64,000 nt of DNA, from positions 6,797,270 to 6,861,269 of the forward strand of contig NC_085094.1 in the NCBI RefSeq assembly GCF_963422355.1. Reading direction: 5' to 3'. The position numbers and the translations under genes were made by a program. Shown here piece after piece: positions 10,636 to 21,576 of this stretch. Positions within the stretch are counted from its first letter, which is position 1. The number at the start of each line of letters is the position of its first letter. Origin of the DNA: Corticium candelabrum (lineage: Eukaryota; Porifera; Homoscleromorpha; Homosclerophorida; Plakinidae). The notes beneath the pieces were generated by a model, which was not told the origin of the DNA, ran no database searches, and saw only the letters and a program-made list of their open reading frames with translations.

Positions 10636-12426
10636 TCGTTATCTCTTACTGCACAGATATGTGCACACCAAGGCTTAATTAGAACGCATTGGACACTTGT
10701 CCTTCAGTCTTATCTCTTATCTTAAAAAAAAAGACAACGAAATCATCAACACAGGACAATGAAATCATCAACATTGATTACACGTTATAAAACAAATATG
10801 AAGCCACACTGTCCCTGACAACCATATCTACCTAATATGCCAAAAACAGCAAGGTGCACTTTCTTGCATTGTCTGGAAGAACAGGCAGCAGTGATAGGAA
10901 GACAACAAAGTGTAGATGATCACCACTTTATTTACCCACACACTGATGACTGTTCCTTTCTCATGATTTAATGATTTGACTATGTAGATAAACCTGAAGT
11001 TAGAGATCTAACTAATTTAAACAGTGCAATTCTTGCTTCACTTGTTGATAATAACAGCAAACAACTAGCCTCGACGCTAGGCCATCTTTGCCTTACGTGA
11101 TAGAGTAACGTGCGCGACTATGCATAGGAGTCACAAGACAGGAAACAAAGTTGCCATGTAAGGTGAAGATTTGTATAGCAAACAACTATATTTTTGTTGC
11201 AAGCAACATGTGACACCACATGTATAGAATTGGCCAAGTAAGTGTGAGCAGGACTAGCATAAATGCATTTGAGATGTCATCCTTGTGTTGACGATCACTG
11301 CAAAGTAGACCTTGACTGGAAATTTGCAGTGAACAAACAAAAAACCAAATCAGTTGTAATGTCAGCTATGAGCCGTAAGAAACAAAACTTTCCTAAAAGT
11401 CATGTGACCAAATGGGAAACATAATTGAAGAAGGCTGTACCTGCATGTGTACATATCTATCTATGTCTGCTTTAAAATCTGTCACGTTTCCAAAGCCATC
11501 ATGTCCAATCACAGAGCAGTATTCACATTTGGTCGTATGTGGCTAGCATAATGGACAAACAAGCAATAACAAACTGCCAACATTCATGAGAGGTCTTTCA
11601 CCAGAACAGTCTAATCCATGTTTGCAATCACAAAATCTTGTTAAACATGAACAACTGAAACCTACACATCTGCAATGGCCAATGTAAAGGCAATCATTTT
11701 TCCAACTCACTAAATTATATAGGATTAATTAACACAGAGTGATATCCACATTCCATGCCTTGAATTTCACCATTTGACAATGACAGACAATTTGAGCAAA
11801 TTTATAAGATTGTAGTCAAGTGAAATAATAATCACTTTGTACAATTTTAGATAGATTTCTTCAAGTAGCGGATTCGAAAGCAAAATGGCATCTAAATTCG
11901 TAATACTTCGCAAGAAGTCAACAATTTCTCCAGTGGGACCATAATGTGGAATTGAAAGTAAAACGCATCTTCAGTTACTAGTAAGTAAACTCTTGCATGC
12001 TAACCTTCTTATGCTCTTGTAATGATCATTAGCCTGCAAACCACACAACCAGTGCCATATTGCAAAGATTTGGTGAAAGCACTTTTAGACCTAGTTAGTA
12101 TTGCCATGAGTTACCTGCTGTGTAACATGTACCTGGTTCCCATGAGTACAACTGTAAATACCAGAAAACTGCGTTGTCCATAAACAGTAGGTCTAAGGAT
12201 CATAGCAAAGAGAAAACATTCCAATGCCTAACAAAGTCAAAAACTGCGTTGAAGTTGGTTTAAGAGTAGCAGTTTACAGCTGTGCAAAATTCACATGTTG
12301 TAAACCATTATATAGGTAGTAACTTCCACTCGTTCGTAAAGAACACCACACAGTACTCTCTGTAGATCAAACCACAGTAGCACAATGCCTACCTAGCAGT
12401 CGATAGATAGCTCTCGTTTACGTAAT

Positions 12427-13199
12427 CAAGGCTCGAAAATCAGTCCAACTAGTTGTCGTTTGACGAGTTTCCAAAATTTCAGGTCGTCAAATTTTTTAGT
12501 CTAGGATGTCATGTTGATATCAATCATGGTGTTTATTGGTCCACCGCCATTTTGAAATTTAGTGCAGTGCAAGTATACAGCGCAGTATTTCGTACTTCAC
12601 AATAGCATGTAACCAAGGGTATCCAACACATACCGCTGAGCCAATGAATACGAGGTGTTCAGAGCTAAGACATCTTCGCCGAGGCAGGAAAGACATAGTG
12701 ATAGCTAATTGGAGTAGTGATTAAACGCATACCACCTCTCTTTGTCAAAACAAGGCGGGATTTCAACCAGACTTCCACATATCACATTGCAGAAGTTGTC
12801 CGTTTCTTGCTATTAAATCGTTCCTATTTTGACCTCAGGATTACCATTGTCTCTACTTCCTCACGTGCTCCCTGGTCAAAAACTTCATGCCTTTACTCTG
12901 TTGGAATCTTGAGATGGCTCTCCCACTCCCTGTTTCATTATCCGGGATATGAGCAGTTTGTATGTACACTGCTGTGGTGTATAATTTACTACGCATACGT
13001 GTCATTGTATGACAAATGTCCCAATGCGAGTGTCAAAGCGGTGTACAGTACAGCTACCTGCCTGCATACCGAGAAAGCCATTACAAACTAGCCTTGGTCT
13101 GGTCTAGTCGTCATTTGACGACCTAGACTACAACACTAGTCGTCAGTTGTAAATTTGACTCGTCAAATGACAACTTGACGACCTATTTTTCAAGCCCTG
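12427..13199. mobile_element. hAT-like MITE, 773 bp
   Basis: Terminal inverted repeats CAAGGCTCGAAAATCAG (left) and CTTGAAAAATAGG (right, reverse complement, starting CAGGGCTTG), rich in GTCGTCAAxTTGACGAC-type palindromes. GTAAT flanks both ends (12,422-12,426 and 13,200-13,204). The paralogous position in copy B (about 27,255) has no such insertion. A 124-codon open stretch inside (12,717-13,091) resembles nothing known to me. Confidence 0.75.
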
Positions 13200-13324
13200 G
13201 TAATGCTTAGCTGTATTTCAACTAGCTAAAAGCATAAACATCGTGGGAGCTCAAATGAGTTTTTAGAAGTTTGGTCCAGATAAGAATAAAGGTGTCAGAC
13301 AGAATTGCAAACACAATTGGATGG

Positions 13325-13372
13325 ACAAACAAATAGACAGACAGACAAACAAACAAACAAACAGACAGACAT
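13325..13372. repeat. (GACA/AACA)n simple repeat
   Basis: Alternating ACAA and GACA units in the intron next to the Ig exon. A related but shorter tract lies at 27,310-27,365 in copy B. Confidence 0.85.
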
Positions 13373-13486
13373 AATAATATGAACAGACCAACGTTTCATC
13401 ATTACAATACTATTGCACAGTTGAAAACCACAAAACAAACTCAAAGCATCCAGTTAACTACTGTATCACATGTATGCATGTCTTAC

Positions 13487-13819
13487 CCACAATAACATTC
13501 AATGTAAATGACTTTGACACTATAGAGCCATTAGCTGTGGTATATTGACATGTATACACTCCACTGTCAGAGGCACTACTTGACTTGATGTAGAGCCGCT
13601 GCACACCATTCTCATACATCTGATATACACTAGCATTCTGTGCACTTGAAGATGGTACATCATTGGTTGTGTTGTGTTTCCATTGCAAGAGAGCATTAAA
13701 GTTGGTCACATCAGGACTGACACCACAATCAATAGGATTAGAGTAATCTTGATTATCATCAACAGCCACACTTGTTCCTTCAATATTCACCTTATTGTCT
13801 AGAATAGCAATCTCCAACT
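13487..13819 (-). CDS. Gene A exon 4: immunoglobulin-like domain
   Basis: 333 nt, phase 1-1, 111 residues. I-set/V-set style landmarks: first Cys in NPIDCGVSP, LLQWKHN core Trp, RLYIKSSS, and SASDSGVYTCQYT with the D-x-G-x-Y-x-C signature. A WxxN-rich loop contains possible N-glycosylation sites. Confidence 0.8.
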
Positions 13820-16404
13820 CTACAACAACAAAACATTTTACTCTTCATTCAACACCTACCTACACCACAACATCATCTAACCATAGTTGAAAGCCACCTC
13901 ACACACATGAAGTATGAGATTTGGCACTATTCTCTGTAAATTAATGTATCTTCCCCAAACTGGTGAGTTGCAGTTAACATCTCGCCATATTGCAATAAAT
14001 GAAGAGCCGTTATATGGAGCCTTTCCACAATTGTGGTTGTCATTCCCATCGTTTGTTAAGCTGTTACCAACATAAACACACACATTTTCACCTCTAATGC
14101 CTATAGGAATAATTCTAACACGTGACACAAGATATTCCTTTTGCAAGTCAACTCGAAGCCAAGGATTTAAGGAAGCTTGTGAAGCAGCACAATCAGTACC
14201 AACAAGTCTCTGTCCAGTATAATCTTTTGGATTGCCATCTATAGCCTTTGCAGCAACAAAATCAGAACTGTAGACTGAACTCATGGTCACTGTTGCTCCA
14301 AGAGAAGCAGATAGATTGGTAGCCATACCTACATCACATAAACATTACACATAAAGCAACAAATGTGACTTCCACCATAACAGTAATCATACAAGATGTG
14401 ACTATGCAGATCTCAGTCGATGGTCCTGTACACTTCTGACCACTCATAATCTGCCGAGTTCTGGTGCCATTTCCACATTCAACACTACATGAACTCCAAC
14501 TACCCCAACTGCAATCCACTGGAAACACAACACAAGACAGTCAATAGAACGTTACTCATTCATCAAACTTTGCAGTTAAAATTATGATTGAACTAATGAT
14601 TTCAGGCATTGTTGCCAGTTTAGTGATAGCTCTAACGTTCACAGATGGCATAACATGCACTCAACACTCAACTAACAAAAGGTGTGCTACGGCGGGCTGC
14701 ATACAACTATGTACGCTATTCAATGACTCAGTGTTCAAAATAAATGTCAGGCATTGAACATTTCTGTACACTTTCGACCTTCAAATTCTCTTTCCAAAGC
14801 TGCGACTGAGGAAACAATTTGTCTGGACCTTTTACCATACTCACTCAATTATTATCCCAGAACTCAAGTAAGCCTCCATGGCTGAGACTCTAACATTGTC
14901 ACACTTCTTAGTCCTTTAATTAGTGCTAATTGGCATTTTCCACAGTCACTGTTGGCTAGACTTGTTAATATTCAACTTGCATGCCTGTTGACCTTGTTAA
15001 TTAAAGGCTATAGATACCAGCATAGAAGATTGGGTTTCTATATTGTACCAAAAAAATCCTTTTATATTCTACTATATTTTACTAGTGATGATTTGAAGCT
15101 CTAAAAGTGTAGTAGTTACATCCCTCCATTCCTAGATATCTGTCATCAACAGCCTATTAGTAAGCGATTAGTCTCCATCATTAGATGGGGAGCAGAACGA
15201 CATCAAAACACATACTAGACCATCTCCCCACCAAACAGACAGCAAACGAGGAGCAAGTCTGGCTACGCAAGGACTAGTGCCTATATAATACAAAAAATTC
15301 TCACTGTCCCAGCCGACAACCACTCCCTTCACGTTAAGTTCCTCTAGAATAATGCAGTGAGTAGGAAACACTATTGATTTCGCGTTGGCCCAGGGGCATC
15401 GCATAATAGGGACTAGAAGGGGCTGAAGCCCCACCACTTTTGGGGGGCGTTTTCCTTTTTCAATATCAAAGACTGGAGCCAAAGTCTCAGCAGAGAGTCA
15501 GTCCCACCACTTTTTGTGCCCACGCGACACCCCTGGTTGGCCAAATATCATTATGCATTACAGACAAATTTTCATTGTTTATTTCTGACAAAGACACGTA
15601 ATTGCAAACACAAATAGACTGTTGTGGTAAAAACTGTCATGAACTTTATTAGCTGCTTATATTGGTTGTCTGCAGTTGTGGTGTGCAACCAAAGGGAAGT
15701 ACTGCTCAGAAGGCATGGTACACTCCAAACACACACCCAAGAGTACTTTTAGAGTGTAGTCTTGATAAGCACGCCCCTTCGCAAAGGGGCGTGGCTAGCG
15801 GGACTAGAATGTTGTGACCAGAAGCTAGCAAGCATTTATATTTTGAGTGTACCCTAGTTATTTGCTAAGTCACGTGACCATTACAAATTCCTGTTTCTTA
15901 TGGCTCATAGCTGAAATCATAGAAACCATAACTGTACTATTATTGTGATCACCACAAATGATCACCCGGATAATCAATATATCACTTGTCACATCACTTT
16001 CAACACACTCTGTTCTCCAAACTTCCAAACTTCGCACCCTAATTAATTAACACTTGCCAAAAAATTCGTTGACACCACCGACGCTTTACAGTAACATAAG
16101 TAAACCTACCGTTTGTAGCTCCCTGCAGAGAGACAACTATTCCATGAACATCATCCGCACACAAAGGGGGTCCCGCTGCGACATGAGCACTTCGGCGTAC
16201 GATAATCGAGTGTATCAAAGTGCTAGTTGACGCTAAACTAAAACTGTGACGAGCTCTGCAGCAGCCCACGTAAACGTCGGTGAGTAGGAAAGGTTTTCTC
16301 TCACCTCACACAGTAGGATATAGTTATAGCAGCTTACCTGCGCAAACGCCGTGCAAACACAAAAGCAAAAGACAAGTCGCGGACAGCAGCAAGACTTCCT
16401 TCAT
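13487..16404 (-). CDS. Gene A: secreted or membrane TSP1-FTP lectin-Ig protein (3' part not found)
   Basis: Four exons join cleanly. Exon 1 16,404-16,338 (ATG at 16,404; signal peptide MKEVLLLSATCLLLLCLHG, then VCA). Exon 2 14,518-14,393 (TSP1). Exon 3 14,328-13,882 (F5/8-like fucolectin, FTP domain). Exon 4 13,819-13,487 (Ig-like). Every junction is GT-AG and phase 1. The codon split between exons 2 and 3 restores the last TSP1 cysteine (TSC). No stop or shift is seen in any exon, so this copy may be functional, unlike copy B. Exon 4 ends at a good donor (GTAAGA), so more exons should follow below 13,486, but I could not identify them. Domain content suggests an extracellular adhesion or carbohydrate-recognition role; that is inference. 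Confidence 0.75.
13882..14328 (-). CDS. Gene A exon 3: FTP (fucolectin-type, F5/8C-like) domain
   Basis: 447 nt, phase 1-1, 149 residues. Features of the eel fucolectin / tachylectin-4 / pentraxin-1 domain: NLSASLGATVTMSS, AAKAIDGN, NPWLRVDLQ, VSRVRI, then ...CEVAFNYG at the end. The domain is a beta-sandwich that in animals often binds fucose. I do not see the full histidine/arginine fucose motif, so sugar binding is uncertain. Confidence 0.75.
14393..14518 (-). CDS. Gene A exon 2: thrombospondin type-1 repeat
   Basis: 126 nt, phase 1-1. Begins VDCSWGSWSSCS and continues VECGNGTRTRQI, the canonical WSxWSxCS plus CGxGxRxRxR signature, with six cysteines. It lacks a short SQAAT-like insert present in the two paralogous TSP1 exons at 28.4 and 26.4 kb. 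Confidence 0.85.
16338..16404 (-). CDS. Gene A exon 1: signal peptide
   Basis: 67 nt, phase 0 to 1. Lys/Glu then a leucine-rich hydrophobic core ending HGVCA, a textbook signal peptide with cleavage after the final Ala. Donor CAG|GTAAGC. Near-identical first exons occur at 30,721-30,787 and (with lost ATG) about 56,011-56,076. Confidence 0.8.
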
Positions 16405-17138
16405 TATTCCGTGATAGTCCGCTATACGGGATAGCTAAGCATGCGTTTGAATCCCGGAGAATAATATAGCGTCTGCTAATGAGTCAAAATTGTAAAGTGT
16501 GCTAAAGTTTGATAACGCACGTTAATAAAACAATTGACATCAATAACATTACTATAAATAATTGCGATTACAAAAATTTCAAAATCAAAATTTGGGAGAC
16601 CAAGTCAGCGCCTGCTCTAATTAATTAATAAGGTTAGAACTATTACCAGGAGACTATCGTGGTATTGCTGAGGTGTACACCACATGTGGTAGTAGGTACA
16701 CAGTGACACTACACTGTGTACCGTGGCTAGAAAAAGGCAAGCACTGCAGCAATCTCGCGCTTGCAAATTGTCGTCCGTCCGTGTTTTAGTGTAGTACTTG
16801 TGGAGATGCACGCGTACTGTACGGTACCAGGTAAACACTAGAGTACTGGCACGCCCAGAAGCCACCTACTCGAGAGTAGACAGACTCATGACTCCGACAC
16901 AACAATGTAGTAAGGTTGTATAGATACTGGACATGAACAGTTGAACCCATGTCTAGCAATAGACAGCTAGAAAACAAACCAGCTGCAAAGATTTCTTATC
17001 ACGGAAGCATGACGGAAATACTAGGCAAGTTTGTTATCTAAAACAAAAAGGTTGTGTAGGCAAGACTCGACGGGAGACTAGACTAGTAGTAAGATACCAG
17101 TGTCAAATATACGGTACGGGAACTTTCGAAAGATAATA

Positions 17139-17433
17139 CAGTCGCGTGTCACTTATCGGACGTTCACTTATCGGACACGCCGAGCTTGTCATGTGAGTGA
17201 TCCACGTGCATGTGTCAGTTGTTTCTTGAAACAAGTTTGAGAGTGAGTTCAAGCGTTTTTTCTCGTTGTATTCTACATTCATCTACATCTACATTCATTC
17301 TACATCTACATTCAGTATACCTAATGTGGAAAAATGCCGTATAATATGAACAGTAGTTGAGTTTGTAACAGCTTCAGTTATCCAACATTTTGACTTATCC
17401 TCCCAAGGAGCTCGGATAAGTGACACGCGACTG
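17139..17433. mobile_element. Short pogo/Tigger-like MITE, 295 bp
   Basis: Inverted ends CAGTCGCGTGTCACTTATC, with TA immediately outside each end (17,137-17,138 and 17,434-17,435). CAGT ends with a TA target are usual for pogo/Tigger-type MITEs. The interior is a CTACATTCAT-type short tandem tract with no coding sequence. Confidence 0.8.
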
Positions 17434-17786
17434 TAGTGGCATCGCTACAGTACTGATATTTATGAAATCATAAGTTCCTATATTTCAAATAAATTAATTA
17501 AATGATAAACAATGCATCAATATCCAATCAACAAGTTGGACAAAGTAAACTGAACATTTGAGGCAACTCCAACTCAATCATGCCCACAGGCAAATGAACG
17601 AGTTCTATAAAATCAGTAGCAGCAAACATATCAAATATTACTAGACAACAATGCCCAGCTTAGATATTGTAAATGTTTAATTCCGCCATGCTAAACACAC
17701 ATGCATGGCAAGCACTAAGAAAGGCATTTTAAACATATAAATAGCCACAAATCATCAGAAAAGTTCTCTCCTTTATTACATTGAGA
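17434..17786. other. No gene recognised
   Basis: AT-rich. On the minus strand an AATAAA lies at 17,777-17,772, which belongs to the terminal exon at 17,787-17,905. Confidence 0.4.
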
Positions 17787-17905
17787 TCAAAGTGCCGATT
17801 CAGAATCCATACTATCATACAACAGTTCCTCATTCTTCCTGTTTCGCTGAGCTGCAACAGCTCTAACCTCTAGATATCCACATGATTCAGCACTGCTGCC
17901 TGCAC
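17787..17905 (-). CDS. Terminal exon: receptor-like cytoplasmic tail
   Basis: Acceptor TTACAG|GTGCAGG at 17,905, coding to a TGA at 17,787-17,789, with AATAAA about 10 nt beyond. Encodes GAGSSAESCGYLEVRAVAAQ, then RNRKNEELLYDSM and DSESAL. Charged and hydrophilic with two tyrosine motifs (GYLEV, LLYDSM), as in cytoplasmic tails. Phase 1 matches the exon at 18,523-18,582. Upstream exons probably include the membrane exon at 24.2 kb, but the connection is inferred. Confidence 0.55.
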
Positions 17906-18522
17906 CTGTAAGAGCAAATCTGATGTGCTTATCCAAAGTAACTCTCTGGTTAATACTAGACTTGAGTGTGTCCTAGGTTATTCAGTGATATACGCAAGAC
18001 AAGACTCCTACATGCACAAGTCAATAAATCTTACTCTGGACCTCAAAAGTGAAACATACGACCCTCCAATTACAATAAGTTCTCGTAAAACATAAGTTAT
18101 GTGCAACTGCTGATAAACTATCGTTAAAGCCATCAGAACCAATACTCATGCACTCCTTAACTCCCGCTTATTTGGCACCTGTCATGGCCACTAATTAGAT
18201 CTATAGTAGTGTTCTGTCAACAAAATACTACATTAGTGATGAACTCTAAATCTCTGACTGCAAATAATTATTAAAGGTGCTCACCCATGCAAGCATAGAC
18301 ACACTCACGCAAACATGATTTCAACTTGTGTCATAACAAAGCAGAGCAAGCGAACATCTTACGCTGCACCACATTTTATGACATACAGTCTTTATTCCAA
18401 GTATAAAGAGAAATGAGAATTGTGTTCTTGTGCACCACGGCAGTTTTGCTCCTCGTACTTTATATTTCAAGAAAGCTAATGACAAGAGTGTTAGATTCTC
18501 TATACACACATTTACCATTTAC

Positions 18523-18582
18523 CATCTTGAGATAGCTTGAACGACAAAGAGCTTTCTTGATCGTTTTCTAGTTCTACATAAC
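18523..18582 (-). CDS. Cytoplasmic-tail exon
   Basis: 60 nt, phase 1-1, acceptor TTTTCAG|GTTATG, donor GATG|GTAAAT. Encodes GYVELENDQESSLSFKLSQD. The GYVEL start echoes GYLEV in the next exon, suggesting duplicated tyrosine-based signal motifs. A decayed inverted copy of this exon and its flanks lies at 23,470-23,660. Confidence 0.5.
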
Positions 18583-18739
18583 CTGAAAATGGGTGGAGCA
18601 CAGAGCATTTACTGTGATGGCATGTGAACTCCAGCGTAAAAGAAGACATGGAGAGTGCCGGGACGTCTGGCATTTAAGGAGGGAAGTACTTCTCAACGCT
18701 TGACTTCAGCCAGCATATAATCAAGTACCACTAGATAAC

Positions 18740-19321
18740 GGTCAGTGCACTTTTTGACCATTCCACTTTTAAATTTAGTTTGGTTAAAACTTGAAAAGTA
18801 AATTGTGCATTTCAATTATTGGACCAAGTTTTAAGTAAATATTAAAAATTACAAAATTAAAAATTGAGTTACTACATATAAGAATCAAAATACAAAATTG
18901 AAAATGACAGCTGCAATTTCCGGCCAAGTATATTCTATGTAGTCTTCAGTGACAGCACCTGCACTTGATATAAAGCAATTTGATTGATGGCGCCTACAGT
19001 CTCATTCAAGGTGTACACTATATAAGAAAGGGAAAAAGACCAACATCATGAAGCCAATGTCACATCAACTGGGACTATTTTCCACCCTCTTGTGTGCGAA
19101 TTTCTTGGTCTGTGATCACCACACAGTTTGGAAGTATTGAAGACCATCGCACGACATCTATCTTTCAAAAGAATTTGACAGTCAGCCAGGCAGTCAGTAA
19201 CATACATGAACAACTGTTGGTGAAACTCTGGCTATATAACGCCAAAATGATATTGCATAGACTGGCTTTAGATTGTACAGACATGTTTTTCGAATAATGT
19301 GTGTTAGATACCCACGTAGGT

Positions 19322-19387
<66 letters not shown>

Positions 19388-20333
19388 GTGAAAATCTCAA
19401 TTAACACGCTGATGAGATAGCAGTTAGCAATAACGATCTAGGATTCTATAGAGAAGCAAATTTTTGTTCAGTTGATGTGGCGTCTTTAATTTGTCGAATG
19501 TACACTTGCGCTAGTAGAGGGATTTGGTTTCTAGCACACTTGCAGAAATGGTAACGGTGCACCTAGCTGTACTCAAGCTAAAGTGATTAGAATTGTACTT
19601 GCCTATATACACAATGCACCTGCACTTGCCATAAGCCCTAAGCCAATTAGCTTGTTTTTAGCACCAATTACTCAACACAATAAGAACACAGAGTATAGCA
19701 GACCACTCAGATAATGATCTCCTGGATACAGGTATTGTTGCCAAACAAATGGGCGATCTGAGGTAGATGTAACAAGAACAAGGAGCTCGACTAATTCAAC
19801 AGAAACTCTCTCCATGTTCATCATGTGCTAATTATTGTTTCTAGGGAATAGTCCCTTTTTAAACAAGATAGCTATGTGTACACCTGTGCCACAACCCTAA
19901 TTGCTTTGTATACACCTAGAATCCACGAATTACGCCACATACATCAACTGAACAAGAATTCGCTTCCCTATATAGAGAATCCTATAGATGGTTACTGCAT
20001 GCATACCTGCTATTTCATTAGTATGTGCTATTTCAGCGGTTTGTCTGTCAATTGTCACCTAGAGAGTGTACACCTTGGTGGAAATGGTGCTAATCAAATT
20101 GCTTTATCACGTCCAAGTGCTGTCACTGAAGACTAGATAAAATATACTTGGCTGGAAAGTGCAGCTGTCATTTGTATTTTTGATTTTCTTATATGTAGTA
20201 ACTCAATTTTCAATTTTGTAATTTTTAATATTTAGTTAAAAATTCGTCCAAAAATTGAAATGCACAATGTACTTTCAATTTTTAACTAAACTAAAAAAAT
20301 TGGAAAATGGAATGGCCAGAAAGTGCACTGACC
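18740..20333. mobile_element. TIR element, 1.59 kb, with (TA)n core
   Basis: Inverted arms of about 270 bp (18,740-19,015 and 20,064-20,333), beginning GGTCAGTGCACTTT and ending with its complement. ATAAC occurs next to both ends, a probable target duplication with one extra base at the right. No transposase visible. Sits within the minus-strand tail-exon region, so it is likely intronic. Confidence 0.75.
19327..19384. repeat. (TA)n microsatellite
   Basis: About 58 bp of pure TA inside the 18,740-20,333 TIR element. Confidence 0.95.
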
Positions 20334-20409
20334 AATAACGCTTCCAGGAAATATACCACCATAAACACCTCAAGAGGACTGCCATGCGGTATCACATCAG
20401 CTCCAAGTA

Positions 20410-20755
20410 CTGTAAATCAACAATTTGGTAAGCAGAAAACTTTCGAAAGTGTCCAAATTCACCATTTCATACGCAGCCAACTTTGTAAACGTTGATGAAC
20501 GTAGCCACTTTTCTGTGCAGAACATCAACACCAAATCAACAGGATTAAAACCACAGCACCACTGGTAAGTATCTGCTAAGTGTACGTAAACATCTGCTAT
20601 TGCCTAGGCTCACCAACTAGATGTCAGTCTGTCTGGCAAGCATGATACGTGATGATTATTAGCTCTAAATTAGTAAGCATTTAACTTTAGTAAATCTGAG
20701 ATCCCTTACAAAATTTACAAAAGTTAGATGCTTACGAAATTTTGTTGATTTACAG
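20410..20755. mobile_element. 346-bp MITE nested in G0 reverse transcriptase
   Basis: Inverted ends CTGTAAATCAACAA, with TA on both sides (20,408-20,409 and 20,756-20,757). Removing it re-joins SAPS to the following RT residues IFQRVLEG in frame, which proves an insertion with TA duplication. Confidence 0.85.
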
Positions 20756-21201
20756 TATATTTCAGAGAGTACTGGAAGGAGTGCTGAAGGGAACCACAAC
20801 AAACAACTACCTTCATGATATTCTAGTAGCAACACAGTCAAAGCAAGAGGATATGCAGGTTCTTGATAATGTGCTGAGCAGGCTGAATGAGACAGGTTTC
20901 CGATTAAAGACGGTGAAGTGCATCTTTATGACCAGGTCAGTCACCTACTTGGGATACATCATTTGATGAACAAGGACTGCATCCGGATCACATCAAGGTC
21001 AAATCGGTGAAGAAAGCGCTGCAACCAAAAGATGTGACAGAACTCCAAAGTTAAATTTCTGGGCTTAATCAACTACTATAACCAATTCATGCCTAATCTT
21101 GCCAACATCTTAGCATCCTTACATATCAGTTACTTTGCAACGAGGGCAAAATGGGAATGGACTAAAAGCAGAGCAAGACCTTTGAAGAAGCAAAGCAACA
21201 G

Positions 21202-21576
21202 TTGATATCTATGAGAGTATTGGCTCACTATGATGCGGTCAAGCACCTGGTGTTGGCTTGTGATGCCTCACCATATGGTCTGGGAAGCATATTGTCATAC
21301 AAGATGGAAAATGGGAGCAAACGCCCAATTGCATTCGCCGCATGCTCACTGAATGACACGGAGAAGAAATACCAAAAGGTTGACAAAGAAGGGTTAGCCC
21401 TGGTATTAGGTATCCAAAAGTACCACAAGTATCTTTTCAGAAGGAACGTCACATTGCTCACAGATCACAAACCACTGTTGGGTTTACTCAAGGCAGAAAA
21501 AGGTATTCCAGCCACGACATCAAAGATGCAGCGTTACACATTAAAATTGGCAGTATACCAGTATGATTTGCAATAA
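21202..21576 (+). pseudogene. G0 RNase H fragment
   Basis: Ribonuclease H domain of a gypsy polyprotein. ACDASPYGLG carries the first catalytic Asp, DKEGLALV the Glu, and LLTDHKPL the second Asp. Open for 124 codons, then ends at a stop. A near-identical copy lies at 48,070-48,600. Confidence 0.8.

Larger units (their letters stand above)
10985..17090. repeat. Segmental duplication copy A
   Basis: Long collinear similarity, same orientation, to 26,600-30,990 (copy B) with its upstream continuation at 35,270-35,394 and 39,751-40,500. Examples: 11,225-11,400 versus 26,765-26,940; all four exons; 15,160-15,480 versus 30,060-30,260; 16,690-17,080 versus 39,780-40,490. Differences include a hAT-like MITE present only in A (12,427-13,199) and a SINE present only in B. 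Confidence 0.85.

Noticed and set aside
10448-10725. Two His/Thr-repeat open frames
   Set aside because: They are only translations of the (CA)n microsatellite.
12717-13091. 124-codon open stretch on the plus strand
   Set aside because: It lies wholly inside the hAT-like MITE and resembles no known protein; absent from paralogous copy B.
15770-15800. Perfect short hairpin (CGCCCCTT-CG-AAGGGGCG type) in a gene A intron
   Set aside because: Could be a terminator or MITE scar, but it is short, isolated and absent from copy B; no function can be supported.
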